A stretch of 64,000 nucleotides of DNA from Nannobrachium achirus (GCA_963921795.1 OY997661.1:39764122-39828121), one strand, 5' to 3'; positions 1 to 11,940 are shown, counted from the stretch's first letter. Notes: generated by a model not told the origin, from the letters alone. Made by a program: numbers and translations.

Positions 1-40
1 GACGAGAGGGGAATGATCAGGAAAGATGTGTGTCTGTATG

Positions 41-668
41 GGGTCCACCCTATGTTCCCCAGGTTCTATGTTCCCCACTTACCCCCCAAAAAGGTTCTAT
101 GTTCCCCAGGTTCTATGTTCCCCATCCACCCTCCCCACAAAAAGGTTTTATATTCCCCTCTCAACCAAAAACAGGATCTACTGTATGTTCCCCACAAATA
201 AATGTATGTTCCCCCCTCAAATGCAGGAAATGGTGGGACATCTTGCCCAGGTGCCCAGATGTCTCCACCCCTAAATGCCCACTCGTCTACATGCCCACAT
301 GTCCCTATTGCCCAGATGTCCAGGTGCCCACTCGTCCAGATGCCCAGACATAACAAAAGTATGGTGTCCAGATGTCCCTAGTGCCCCCTGTCCCACTAGT
401 ATTCGTAATCTCTCCCCATTATTGGGTGTTTTGAGTTGTTATTAATAATTATAAAGGAATGTTTCCTGCATTTTTGGATAAGTGGGGAACATAGAACCTA
501 TTGTAAGTTGAGCAGGGAACATAGAACCTTTTTTGTGGGGGTAAGTGGGGAACATAGAACCTGGGGAACATAGGACCTTTTTTGGATAAGCGGGAACATA
601 GAACCTTTTTTTGAGGGGTAAATGGGGAACATAGAACCTGGGGAACATAGAACCTGGGGAACATAGGT
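41..668. repeat. inverted repeat with minisatellite arms
   Basis: The left arm (about 41-230) is a run of short units based on GTTCTATGTTCCCCA. The right arm (about 478-668) is the same unit family in reverse complement (GGGGAACATAGAAC). Between them is a run of TGCCCAGATGTCC-like units (230-400). The whole can fold back on itself and resembles a non-autonomous element whose inverted repeats have become satellite-like. Confidence 0.7.
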
Positions 669-706
669 ACGGTCCCGTTAAAGGGGTACTGTCACCTAAA
701 GGGGTT

Positions 707-793
707 GAGGGGCAGATTACACTGTGACATGAGCTTCTCTGAAAACGCTCTGAAACAGTCTGAAGCTCATGTCACAGTGTAATCTGCCCCTCG
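707..793. repeat. perfect stem-loop
   Basis: GAGGGGCAGATTACACTGTG and continuing to ATGAGCTT is repeated in exact reverse complement after a loop of about 26 bp. A TTAA-AGGGG start just to the left suggests a TTAA-flanked MITE remnant. Confidence 0.8.
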
Positions 794-800
794 CCTCCCA

Positions 801-1110
801 ACAACAGCTGACCAGTTCAGTAGGTAGTCATACAGTCAGGCTATACAGACAATTCATTTGATTGGCTTATAATTGCGCATCCCCACAATGACATCACACA
901 AATATTAACTTAAAGATGATTCTTAAAGTGACATTAATAAACGGGTCAAACGTCACAAATAAGGTTTTGATTTCTTACCAACCAAAATGATATAGGCTAA
1001 ACATACTACAGTACTTTGTAAAATATACTAAACTATCCAGACATTTTGACTACAATTGGAAATTGCACAGAAGGATAAAACATCACTTGACAACACAGAC
1101 ATTATGTAGG
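801..1110. other. unassigned intergenic/downstream DNA
   Basis: AT-rich sequence with no exon, repeat or RNA signal that I recognise. Confidence 0.5.
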
Positions 1111-1373
1111 ATTTCGTCGTTGTTGGGTGGAAACCTTGTATGTCCAAAACCGTTTGTTTTGTATTTATCATTTTAAAAATGATTTAAACTAGTGAAAACA
1201 GCCGATCTACAAGCACACAACGCCTCGCACCGTGAGGCGTTGTGTGCTTGTAGATCGGCTGTTTTCACTACTTTTGTGCTTTGGCCTTGTATGATGAAGC
1301 AGGGCTTTGCTTTGCGAAAAAATTAACAAATTTGAAACTTGGAGATACGAGGTTTCTGCCCGACATTGACGAT
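1111..1373. mobile_element. MITE family A (palindrome core)
   Basis: The termini are inverted copies of about 33 bp (TCGTCGTTGTTGGGTGGAAA at left; the complement of TGTCGGGCAGAAACCT at right). The centre (1190-1270) is an 81-bp palindrome, AGTGAAAACAGCCGATCTAC against GTAGATCGGCTGTTTTCACT. It is non-coding. Other family-A copies: 7575, 11941, 14136, 29242, 31899, 39151 and 54963. Confidence 0.8.
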
Positions 1374-1908
1374 TTGCATAGACATATGTAACAGCAAAAA
1401 CAAAATCACAAAAGCGGCTTTACCATCCGATCTGTCCAGGTCAGCACAAAAACAGGAGGAGACGAGAGGATGGTTAGTGACAATGTTCAGAAGAATAGCA
1501 GAAAACTTGTTTCGACAGCGTTAACATTTATTAGCCAATGCACAAAAAAATATAGGGGTTAAGATTCTTGCATGCGGAAGTGCACATGTTCTTGTCAGTA
1601 GCTCTTTGGGAGGGTGATGCCTATTATGTTCGATGAGTGGTTTCTGGTATAGGTTTTTACCATAAATGTCACAGTGACTAAAACAATTCATTTTCTGTGA
1701 TTAGAAACTCACCTGACACTATTTAAATTGTGCTGAGGCAGTAAGCCCCACCAATTAATCTGAGTGCAGAGCGACAGGAACGGGCAGAGAGGGAGACCAG
1801 AGCAGAGAGACATGAGAGACAAGAGCAAGGGAGGCAAGATGGGGGTTGTATTGGTTGTATTGGTCCACTCACTCACAGGGAGCCTACAGTATGGTCTGTG
1901 CACTAATT

Positions 1909-2778
1909 CAGTGGTGCTCAACCTTTTCAGGCCACAACCCCCAAAATAATCATATATTAACTGGGGACCCCCCCACCCTGACGAGCACTAAGAGTTGAGG
2001 CATTACATTGTGTATAACACGTTTCTATTGTGTATAGCAGATCTACATGCTCACAACGCCTCGCAACGATCGGCTATTTTCACAATTCTTCACTTTAGAG
2101 GTATTAACTCATTTAGTGCCCCTGAAATTAACGGATTATAAAGTCCACGATGCCACCTTCAGGCTGGCATCACCGCCGTTATCTTATTTTGAAGGCCAGA
2201 AGTCCACCGCGCAATCACTTCCGGTCTGACGTCATCGGATCGTGCGCCGGAACCGATCCGTGTCCACGTGGAGTTGTGTAATGGCCGACCGGGAGCTTTT
2301 ATAACTGTGTAACATAAGCGAGCATCTGCCTCCATCCTAGCTTCTAAAGTGTAGTTTTGAGATAATGGACATTAAAGATGAGATCCCCCCTCCACCTCAA
2401 TGTTATGGATGGGACTATTTTGTGCTCGTGGAGCCGTGATGATGCGAAATCAGCGACGGATTTCATCTCCGGACAGCCGGCCATTCTTCTCGGTAATGTA
2501 CTCGCCGTTACAGTAATAGATTACTTTTCACGAGTATACTCGGGATTGGCACTGCGGATACTCTATTACTTTTCACGTGTCATCGCGGGATTGGCACTAT
2601 ATGAGTTAAAAAGTCCTCAAATTGTCACTTTAGAAATGTGCAGATATCCTCTATATACACTTAAACTTTGTATTGGTTTGTTTACTGTTGAGTGAGAAAA
2701 CAATGTTGCACATTAAGGTAATGATCTGGGGACCCCCCAAAATAATTTGCGTCCCGACCCACAGGTTGAGAACCACTG
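1909..2778. mobile_element. hAT MITE, family C, with nested insertion
   Basis: Ends are CAGTGGTGCTCAACC and GGTTGAGAACCACTG, typical of hAT elements. The flanking 8-mers are CACTAATT (1901-1908) and CACTAACT (2779-2786), a target duplication with one mismatch. It holds a degraded palindrome (2038-2092) and a separate TTAA-flanked element. Confidence 0.85.
2108..2605. mobile_element. TTAA-flanked element nested in hAT MITE
   Basis: TTAA stands on both sides (2104-2107, 2606-2609). The terminal inverted repeats are CTCATTTAGTGCC and the complement of GGCACTATATGAG. TTAA target sites suggest piggyBac-type mobilisation. The inside is CpG-rich and non-coding as far as I can see. A related end (TTAACTCATTTCCCG) occurs near 28298. 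Confidence 0.7.
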
Positions 2779-3101
2779 CACTAACTGGCTGAGCAAAGGC
2801 CCCACCCCCCTGGCAAGCCAAGCAGGTTAAAACAAGCATGCAATTTGACAACAAGCTTTTTGAACTGAGGCTCGGAATCACTGTATCCAGTACAACTGTG
2901 TACATGAAATAAGTCATTACATACTGCACTGTATGTACATGGAAAAATCTGTAGTGTTCATTTAACACTGAGAAAGTAAAAATGGACTCTCAAAGTCAAA
3001 TGAACTCTCGATTTGACTATGTAGTACAGCCATTTCGTCAGCGGACGCTAAAATCTGAATTCGTTGGGGATGTACAGTTCATGTATAACGTCGGACAGCT
3101 C

Positions 3102-3476
3102 CAGGGGCGTCACAATGGGGGGAAAAGTGGGACTGGGTTACTAGGGCCCAAGGTGGAGGGGCCTGGAATTATTTTATACTTTGGCTATTGAGAAATAGCA
3201 GATATACAAGCTCATAGAGCTTATAGATCTGCTATTTTTGAAAAGTCGTGAAAATGTGTGCAAAGCTTTGAACACCGGTATATGTATTTTTTAAGCGAAC
3301 ATTTTGTAAATCGAATTTTGCTTCTGGGGGGGGTCCTTGGAACATGAAGGAGTTGACACAAATGTTTCACGATTTTTCAAAAATAGCAGATCTACAAGCT
3401 CGCATCGCGGCACTCGGTGCCGCGATGCGAGCTTGTATATCTGCTATTTTTCAATAGTTAAAGCACAAAATAAGTA
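3102..3476. mobile_element. MITE family B copy (two palindromes)
   Basis: Starts CAGGGGCGTCACAA. It carries one short palindrome (3186-3240) and a longer GC-rich one (3376-3460: CAGATCTACAAGCTCGCATC and its complement). The right end is lost. Confidence 0.65.
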
Positions 3477-3677
3477 AGGGATAACGACTGGCTCCGCAGT
3501 GGTTCTCCAGAAATAACAATACAGACAGCCTGATAACACATTCTTGGGAGCAACGTTTAGCTGTAAATGACGCTGTGTGGTTGTTTACATGGCTGACATG
3601 TTGGATACGGCACTACATTCACACAGCGCAGCCTGAGCGCAGCAGGTGTTCCTTGTGCCCCTGGACAGCTCTCTCAC

Positions 3678-3816
3678 CTGTTCATGCATAATGCTGGACA
3701 GCTCTCTGGCCAGGTCTCTGTAGCTGGCCTTCATCTCATCATGATATTCCTGCTGGTCCTCCTTGATCAGCCGCTCGTTGACTGCCAGTGCCTGGCCACA
3801 GGCGTCCACAAACTGC
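3678..3816 (-). CDS. dock9: dock9 exon 33 of window: DHR-2 C-terminus
   Basis: 139 nt, phase 2/0, encoding QFVDACGQALAVNERLIKED, then QQEYHDEMKASYRDLARELS SIMHEQ. Acceptor TTTTCAG. The GTGAGAG donor right after HEQ shows that at least one more coding exon exists; I found none between it and the left edge. Confidence 0.97.
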
Positions 3817-4216
3817 CTGAAAACAAAGACAGCAGCATTGTGACTATCACGTACATGTCTGGATCCGTAAACAAATTGAACGGATACAGGTGAAGTGTAA
3901 AGCTAGCTTACATTAATATTAATATTAGTTATCAGGCAATAGCTTCAAACTTCAAGATTATCATTGCTACATCTTATACAGTATGCAGTACTGTATAAGA
4001 GTACACAAGAGTACACAAGAGTAAAATGTGTTTGTTTTGTATCCTCAACATTGTGCCAGCAATAGCTTTAATGCACACAATTATCTTTTAGCTGATCTTT
4101 TAGCATTTTTTGCTTAGCATGCTCAAAAAGCATGCGCAAAATTCAGGGAACATCTCCGAACACGGAGCCCTTTAACGCCAAGATTAACTGTATTCCATTT
4201 ATGCAATAAATGGTTA

Positions 4217-4685
4217 AAGGGTGTAACGATACATTTTAACAGCGATACGATACGCATCACGATACATGGTTAACGATACGATACATGGACAATATTGGTT
4301 AATTCATGGCGATGGGATACTGGAAAAAATGGGAAATTAAATCTGTGTAAAACGTGTAAAAAAAACTATTATTATGGAAGTAAACGCTGTGATTATCTAG
4401 CAAATACATGGACATTACATTTCAACACATATGGACAAACCCACCTTGACATGAACACAGAGTTTACACACATTTATTGATAGACTAGGAGTAGCTATAT
4501 GGAATGGAAAGGTAATTAGACCCCACTTTTTCATTTACCCTCTTAAAATTGCTAAATACAAGGCACAAATACTTAGTTTCCATACAATCAATTATTTGCA
4601 TTGCAAAACAATTCGATACCGATTACCACATTTTAAAACGATACAATCGATTTTTCGATTCAGTTACTATATCGTTACACCCCTA
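4217..4685. mobile_element. hAT-like MITE (GGGTGTAACGATAC ends)
   Basis: Inverted ends GGGTGTAACGATAC and ATATCGTTACACCCCTA enclose a stretch rich in CGATAC motifs. It is the same family as 10959-11533. No clean target duplication. Confidence 0.7.
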
Positions 4686-4855
4686 TTAAATCTACTTTGA
4701 CGTGAGTGTTCCTGACTAAATCAAATCTAATCTAATCATTATTGCAAAACATAATTATCCCAGCATTGCTTTCCTCTTGGACTTAAGACAAAGGAAGCAA
4801 ACCCGGTGGGCAGATTGGAAGGAAGTTGGTGTTTGTTTAATGAGGTGATAAGTAC

Positions 4856-4956
4856 CTGAAGACCTCTTTGAGCTGTTTGACCTTGTTGTCAGGATACTTC
4901 TTGGCACTGCTGTCATCTAGGAAGGCTCTGGCGTAGGCTAGTGGACCGGCATTCAC
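4856..4956 (-). CDS. dock9: dock9 exon 32 of window: nucleotide-sensor segment of DHR-2
   Basis: 101 nt, phase 0/2, encoding VNAGPLAYARAFLDDSSAKK then YPDNKVKQLKEVF. The first codon is the Val that, by counting back from the human C-terminus, falls at or next to Val1951, the nucleotide-sensor residue reported for DOCK9 (position from memory). Its presence argues for an active GEF. Acceptor TTCCAG, donor GTACTT. Confidence 0.97.
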
Positions 4957-5009
4957 CTGGAACACACACACACACACACACAAAAGTCCTATGACGTCTA
5001 TGACATCTG

Positions 5010-5440
5010 ACATCATACCCTTGTATGCCCATACATGGAGATCCCTGTCTGTAGAACCAGCCACACAGATTATGGGCTGTCTTGGCCATATATGGATTCT
5101 GTTAGTGTGGTACGTGGCCGATGGGCATTCCCATATGAAGTCCTGTTAGATATGTGCTTGATATTGATGACATCAGGGATCTCCATATACGGGCATAAAG
5201 GGGACCTGTTAGAGTGGTTCCCATGACATCACAACATACAATATATTTTATGCCCATACATGGAGATCCCTATCTGAACCAGCCACACAGATATGGTCCA
5301 TGTCTTGGCCATCAGGGATCTTCATATTGGGCATAAAAGGGATTCTGGGGAATACCCATATATGGACTTTTACATAGGTGATGTCACCTGTGATATCACC
5401 TGTGATGTCACAGTGATGTGTCAAGGGAACCAACCCATAG
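5010..5440. repeat. dispersed CCATATATGG-type repeat
   Basis: Loose repetition of CCCATACATGGAGATCCCTG, ACCAGCCACACAGAT and GATGACATCAGGGATCTCC. Relatives lie at 29590-29890 and 63700-63895. No ends or coding content identified. Confidence 0.55.
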
Positions 5441-5600
5441 ACTGTAAAAATGTGTACACACACACGTCTACATGTCTACACGGACGCAAACAAGCTGTGA
5501 CATTTCTCATGGTAAACTGCAACCTTTGGTTGCAACTAATCTGTGACCTAAGGTAGCAATCATATCACAACTAGGCCTGTCCAGTTTATTAACCCAGTAC

Positions 5601-5791
5601 CTGAACACTGATGCTGCCCTGCAGTTTGAGCTGCAGGCGAATCATGTCCACCTCGGAGGCTGAGCACAGCAGCCGCAGCTCCGCCACTTTGGCACTCATC
5701 TCGTCGATGGCCACCTCGATGGGGCTCATGTCCGTGTGGTGCTGGTACATCACAGCGATGCGCTTCTTCACGTACGGGAAGCAGTGGGTGG
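5601..5791 (-). CDS. dock9: dock9 exon 31 of window: DHR-2
   Basis: 191 nt, phase 1/0, encoding THCFPYVKKRIAVMYQHHTD, then MSPIEVAIDEMSAKVAELRL and SEVDMIRLQLKLQGSISVQ. VMYQHHTD is the DOCK9-type version of this stretch; as I recall them, DOCK10 and DOCK11 differ here. Acceptor CTCCAG, donor GTACTG. Confidence 0.98.
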
Positions 5792-5819
5792 CTGGAGAGG
5801 AGAGACAGAGAGGATGACT

Positions 5820-6960
5820 TAAAATGTATTTTCTAAAAGTATTGCTGGTACAGAAAGAGAGGGGCAGATGAATGCAGTGCTGTGACACTTACTGTGCCAT
5901 GTACACGTAGTAGATTCATGCATTTTGCATCACATGATGCAAAACGCATCACTGGATGATGCAAAACGCATCAACAGTACATGCTGAATACTAAAATATC
6001 TCAAAAAACAGACTGAACACAAAAAATAACTCAGGATTGTGTTGATCGTGTCCTAAACAACAATAAAATAAGATAGGGTTGTCCCAGAGGTGAAGTGGCC
6101 CTTTAAAGGCCTGTCCATACTGTCTCCGACCACGAACTTTCCGCAGAAAGGTCCGGTTCAACTACAAAATGACACATCTTCTGAAAAGCATTTCCCCGAA
6201 TTAAGAGTTGTGAAAGCTCCACGTAGGAAAGTCGGAACTCCCCGACGAAAAGTTTGGTGGTCGGAGACAGTATGAACAGGACTTTAACTTAAGGCATAAG
6301 AGCTGGTACTTAAGACAATCAAAATACAGCCCTAGATGTCTCACTAGGACTGAGTAGCTATTGTTTTGGTAAAGCCTATCTTGTTATGGTACGGCTCGTC
6401 CCAGAGGCCTTGAAGCCACACAGTATAACTCTAGTGTTTGACCATTATTCTTGGCAGAACTACGTTACCACTGACCAGAGTGTTAAACTGTACTTCTGTC
6501 CATGATATCATGTTACATAAAGCATAAACACCACCACCTAATACATTGTCTTGTCTCCTCATTTTCTCATTGATTATTGATTGATCTGAATTTCCAGCAC
6601 AGCCATCTCTTGCTACGGTTGTGAATGAGAGACAGATGTGCATGTTTGCTGAGAGCCAGCAGGTTGGCATTGGCAAGACCTCGGCGAGCTGTGAACTGAG
6701 TTATTTTTATAAGTTCTTATATGGTTGACCTGGGAAACTATCGCATCTCTTGTGTGGTTGTAAACTCACTGGCTGCGATCAGAGTGGTCACTGGTGCTTT
6801 GGGTTTAAGCCACTTTGAGAGGAACGTGCAATGGAATGCTGAGTTCTTTAAAAAATACATTCTGTTTAATTTATTTGATTATTTATATTCTTTTATTTAT
6901 TGGAGAACTTGGTTTGCAGCAGTATTTTATTTTCGTGCTTTGCATTAGACCTTACGTTTT
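5820..6960. other. intron, little recognised
   Basis: Intron between dock9 exons 30 and 31 of the window. It has short direct repeats of GATGCAAAACGCATCA near 5935-5970 and otherwise no recognised element. Confidence 0.5.
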
Positions 6961-6982
6961 ACAATGCACACTTTTAAAGTCG

Positions 6983-7115
<133 letters not shown>

Positions 7116-7488
7116 CTCCCCTCAGCCCCATTGATAAGATCATATCCTGGTAATTAGAAACCCAGGAGATATGATAACTGAAATATGGCAACATCAGCTG
7201 TGATACTGCGGCATGCCGATGCCTTTCAGTATGAGTCTGTAGGTTTCACATCCATCATAAATGATTAACAGGTTCTGTAAAAGGTGATATGAATGGTACA
7301 TGAAAAAAACACATTCTAGTTTTGGGAATACACGAACACACATACAGCACTCAATTCCAAGCATTTAGTGAGTCATTCAACGTGAATATTAACATGGCAT
7401 GATAACAGCTGAACTTTGGGATTAGCAATAAAACCCCACCCTTAAGGACATGTTACATTTCTGCTCCAGCATTCTATGCACTCTAAAA

Positions 7489-7880
7489 CAGTGTTTCTCA
7501 ACCTTTTTTCTGCATGGTCACACTTTTCATGTCCCAAGAATCCATGGGCACACCAACATAATACAGGGGTGTAAATATCGTCACTGTCGGGAAGAAACCT
7601 TGTATCTCCAAGTTTCAAATGTGTACGTTTCTTCGCAAAGTAAAGCCCTGCTTCATCATACAAGGCTGTCGCACAACAGTAGTGAAAACAGTAGATCTAC
7701 AAGCACACAACATCTCGCACCGCGAGGCGTCGTGTGCTTGTAGATCGGCTATTTTCACTAGTTTAAATCATTTTAAAAATGATAAATACAATACTGGCTT
7801 TCAAGCAGTTTCAAGGGGCACACTTGACCCTTCTCAGGGGCACACCAAAGGTCCCCAGGCACAGTGGTTGAGAAACACTG
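7489..7880. mobile_element. hAT MITE with exact 8-bp TSD
   Basis: Ends CAGTGTTTCTCAACC and GGTTGAGAAACACTG; target duplication CTCTAAAA at 7481-7488 and 7881-7888. The middle (about 7575-7797) is a family-A MITE, including its palindrome at 7680-7760, so one element sits inside another. Confidence 0.92.
7575..7797. mobile_element. MITE family A, nested
   Basis: Begins ATATCGTCACTGTCGGGAAG and holds the palindrome AGCACACAACATCTCGC / GCGAGGCGTCGTGTGCT. The right terminal repeat is missing, so the copy is truncated inside its hAT host. Confidence 0.75.
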
Positions 7881-8429
7881 CTCTAAAAGGCCACTCACCC
7901 CAAAGACCAGACACATAGAAAAAGTCATTCTAATCACCAATAATAGATAACAGTCAGGGACATTCCTTGGTAGATTCCGTCCTAGTTTCACTACAGTCGT
8001 GATAACACTGACTGACCAGAGTTTACTGATGATAGGCAACACACTGGCTACTAATGTGGAAGCTGTACAGATAAACACGAGCAGGAGCCATTCCAATCTA
8101 AAGTTCAAGTTCGAGTACTTTTATTAGTTATTCAGCCATTAAAAACAGATGAATGATAAGGGGTTTCTTCAAACGTTCTACCGATGTTTCCTGTTGAGAT
8201 TGGCACATTTCACCCAGGTTTTTTTCATCTCACTCACTTCACTTTGTCTGCTGACCACACTCAGCAACGAAATAAACAATTCACCGGAGGCAAGCTGTGA
8301 TCACCCCATGATGTGCATTGCAATGTAGTTTCAAATGCACAACATTGCAGGTGCATTTTGAGAGTGAAAAAATAAGAAGACCCGTGTGTTCTGGGCAGCC
8401 AAGTGTTCTTTCTTATCAACTTTCTGTTC

Positions 8430-8435
<6 letters not shown>

Positions 8436-8487
<52 letters not shown>
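8436..8487. repeat. (CT)n microsatellite
   Basis: About 52 bp of CT dinucleotides in the intron downstream of dock9 exon 30 of the window. Confidence 0.97.
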
Positions 8488-8489
<2 letters not shown>

Positions 8490-8661
8490 GCCCCTCGGAC
8501 TCCCAATGGCCTTTGTCAAAGCATCATTTAGCAAAGCAAAGACTGTCAGTTAATTTTGTAAATGGATGTTTTTATTCTTATACATTTGTCACAAATAACT
8601 TCACAGCAAGGATGAAAGAAACCTGTATAAATCCAAACGTAATTCTTTTGAAAAGACCTAC

Positions 8662-8872
8662 TGGTGAGGACGGTCCTGCGCTTGCACTGTTCCTCCACTC
8701 CGCCTTGCTTCTTGCCCGACACGGTGAAGGGCGTCTCGAAGACGAAGCGCCGGATGTTGTGGCTCTTCTCGAAGTCCGTCTTCCTGTCCTCCAGCTCCTT
8801 GTCCTCCAGGTACGGCATGACGTGGGTCACCTGGATGTAGGCGTACTTGGAGTCCAGGTCCTTGGGGTTCAC
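8662..8872 (-). CDS. dock9: dock9 exon 30 of window: DHR-2
   Basis: 211 nt, phase 0/1, encoding [20 protein letters not shown], then [40 protein letters not shown] and [10 protein letters not shown]. Acceptor CCCACAG, donor GTAGGT. This is lobe B/C of the GEF domain contacting the GTPase. The match to human DOCK9/10 is very strong. Confidence 0.98.
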
Positions 8873-8904
8873 CTGTGGGCCCCGACATGGATGTTGTTTT
8901 TAGG

Positions 8905-9390
8905 CCTAGAATGATTTAATGCTTTAACTAGTGAAAAATAGCAGATATACAAGCTTGTAGATCTGCTATTTTTGAAAAAGTCGTGAAAATGTGTGCAAAT
9001 CCCTGGAACTAAATATCCCTGGAACTAAATAGTTTGAGATGGGGGTCCGTGGCCAAATACATATCATTTTGGGGTACCTTCACATGAAAAGGTTTAAGCA
9101 TCACTGACATAGAAACATAGGTTTTCGGGTCAAAATTCAAATTTTCACGATTTTTCAAAAATGGCACCCCGTTTAATGGCATTTCTATCTCTGAGACCCC
9201 AATTTATATTGTAAAATCAAAGTTAATTTAACTCAGAGAGTGTACAAATGGAACCAAATGGACACTCTGAGTTACAACCCCATAAGGGTCCATTTGGTTC
9301 CTAACTATCATTTAGCTGGGGACCCCCTGGAACTCCCTTAAGGACCCCTGGGGGTCCCCAGACCCCACTTTGAGAACCACATTTCACCAT
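8905..9390. mobile_element. MITE family B copy, rearranged
   Basis: Contains TAGGCCTAGAATGATTTAATG, the palindrome at 8932-8982, and the GGGGTCCGTGGCCAAATACA block seen in other family-B copies. It then has a GGGTCCCCAGACCCC...TTTGAGAACCACA end typical of hAT elements. Internal order differs from other copies. Confidence 0.6.
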
Positions 9391-9732
9391 CTTTCAAATG
9401 ATGAACAAAAATGTATTACAATATTATTAAACATAAAAAAACATACAATACGTAGTATATGAATTATGTTTTTGGTAAATGTGCAGTTTTATAAAGCCGA
9501 GTGTATCAATATGGTATTTTGATCTATTATCAGGTGAATATGAGGAAGAGGATGTTGTTGTTTGGTAACCATGAAGAAGTCCTTGAAAGCGGCACCATAA
9601 ATAAACCATAAATGTTTCCGAGGAAGATAGCACAACAACATACACACATTCCCACACCAAACCCACACCCACCCCGATACCCAAACCCACACACCTACAC
9701 ACATACACACACGCACGCACGCACACACACGT

Positions 9733-10288
9733 GCAAGGTTATAATAGTTTTGGATTTTTCCATTAGTTTTTATTTTTATTAGTTTTGAGGTTTTGTTTTC
9801 AATTACAGTTTAGTTTTAATTCGTTTTTAAGGTGAGGTTGCTAGTTTTGTTTCGTTTTTATTTTTTGAAAATGCTTAGTTTTAGTTTAGTTTTTATTAGT
9901 TTTAGTGTTAGTTTTAGTCTTTTACGTAATATGGGGTATTTGTCAGGGGTGAGATAAAAAAAGCTCCGGAAAAAGTATTGTCTAATAAAGAAAATAAACA
10001 AAACATCATATTGTTGAGAGTGGCAGGAATGTTGGGACATACAACTTCTCTCTTTGACCTCACCAACTGGTGTTTATTATTTTTTATTTCCACAAAAGAC
10101 AAAAGACGAAAACTAAGGAGATTTTCTCTATAATTTTAGTTTATTTTAGTTAGTTTTGTAAACACACAATACCGTTTCAGTTCGTTTTTAATAAAAGCTT
10201 AGTTTTTATTTTTATTTCAAAAAATAAAAAGTTTTTCCATTTTAGTTGTCGTTTTTTAGTTAGTTTTCATTTACTATAATAACCTTGA
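9733..10288. mobile_element. MITE with CAAGGTTATAATAGT ends
   Basis: Inverted ends CAAGGTTATAATAGTTTTGG and ACTATAATAACCTTG surround a T-rich interior of TTTTAGTTTTAGT motifs. No coding sequence. Family not identified with certainty. Confidence 0.65.
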
Positions 10289-10340
10289 TGTGCACAGCAC
10301 ACACACACACGCTCACGCGCGCACATGCACCGGCCCTTAC

Positions 10341-10487
10341 CCTGCCAGAGTCTTGTATCATCTTGACGTTCTCCGGGCCAAACTTCTCCGAGTAGAGCTT
10401 GAGGAGTCTCTGGTTGATCTCTGACAGCGGGGTGAACTTTGGCTCCTTGTAGATGTATTCTTTACCGTCCTCATCCTCAAAGAAACC
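10341..10487 (-). CDS. dock9: dock9 exon 29 of window: DHR-2
   Basis: 147 nt, phase 0/0, encoding GFFEDEDGKEYIYKEPKFTP, then LSEINQRLLKLYSEKFGPEN VKMIQDSGR. Acceptor CACCCAG, donor GTAAGG. The EDGKEYIYKEPK motif is characteristic of DOCK-D DHR-2. Confidence 0.98.
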
Positions 10488-10958
10488 CTGGGTGACACGA
10501 AGACATTTTGTCACAGTCAGGAATGTATTCGTTTGTAGCTCCACCATACTATACGAGTGAGAATGTAAAGATGAGTATGGTTTGTTTATGAATTATACAA
10601 ACTTCAAATTATACAAAAAGTGCAAACTTCATTTGTTTTTCTACTGTATAAAAGTATAGTCATTTGTTTCACCAACCTGTTCTATAATGTGTATAGATTT
10701 AGTTCAAATTTGTATCAAAAGGACCAAAGTCAAAACTTGAAAAAGAACGGGTTATAGTTATACTATATACTTGTTCATTTTATCTATAATCATCTATGTG
10801 TTAAAAAAGGTCACATTGTTTTAATTGCAAAGAAATGTTTTACGTGAATACAAGAGCATCAATGTGCCCTTGTGTCCTTGAAAAGGAGCATGTGTTCTCT
10901 GTTTTGACTGCAGGCAGTCACTGTGTTACAAGGCTACACGTTTCACATTAGTCTTAAC

Positions 10959-11533
10959 TAGGGGTGTAACGATATAGTAACTGTATCGAAATATCGTTTT
11001 TAACTTAAAGAATCGAAGTATATCGAAATGAAAACAGCTAAAATCGAATCGTATCGCTTTATTTTGTATCGTATCGAATCGGCAGTGCAAAGAATCGATT
11101 GTATCGATACTACCTACTTGTGCATTGTATTTAGCATTTTTAAGAAGAAAGTTTTAAAAGGGGGGGGGGGGGGGGGTTTAACTACTTTTCCTTTCCATAT
11201 AGCTACACTGGTCTATCGATAAATGTGTGTAATCTCTGGGTTCATGTCAAGGTGCAGGTTTGTCAATATACAATGTCCATGTATTTGCCAGATAATCACT
11301 GTGTTTACTTATTTATATCCATAATAATACGTTTCCCTTAAAAAACCTGCACTATCCACACCTTTCACACAGATTTAATTTCTTTGCTAAATAGTTACTC
11401 TATCGATTTTAAATCATTGAATCGAATCGTATCGTATCGCCATGAATGAACCAATATCGTCCATGTATCGTATCGTCAACCATGTATCGTGATATGTATC
11501 GAATCGGTGTTAAAATGTATCGTTACACCCCTA
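10959..11533. mobile_element. hAT MITE with exact 8-bp TSD
   Basis: Ends TAGGGGTGTAACGATATAG and TATCGTTACACCCCTA; target duplication GTCTTAAC at 10951-10958 and 11534-11541. Rich in TATCGAATCG motifs with a G16-17 run at 11161. No palindrome core. Confidence 0.92.
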
Positions 11534-11940
11534 GTCTTAACCACTAAGCCATCGACGATGGCTCTTTTTCAAGTTGTGACTTAAAAGCACATAAACACAG
11601 CTGTGAGACAGTGGAGAGATAAACACGTTGCCTCCACCAGTCCACATACTGCACGCTTTCAAGGGCATACAGTTGTCGCTAGGTGATAAGCTACTGTAGC
11701 TGATGAAAGACATCAAAACACAGACACTGCAATTAAAGCAAAAGCTACCACCAAGGCCTCCCATAAAAGACGACTCAAAACTGGGGGGAAAAGGAGTTAT
11801 TACTTTCAACGGCTGTGTCTACAGTCATTAGGCACAAATGACAGAAAACTTCCCATAATGCACCATGGGAGGGAGGGGGAAAAACATGCACATGTCAGTC
11901 AGTCTTCTGCTTCAACAGCAGAAGCCTGCAGGCTAAATGG

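Noticed and set aside
2378..2695. 105-codon ORF inside a nested element
   Set aside because: No recognised domain; it runs across the TTAA border into the host element.
1..3677. Terminal dock9 exon (C-terminal about 40 residues)
   Set aside because: I looked on the minus strand for a PLEEKT...SLHIFNAISGT-like segment and found none; it must lie outside the window.
8318..8914. 198-codon plus-strand ORF
   Set aside because: A CT microsatellite fused to antisense of the dock9 exon at 8662-8872.
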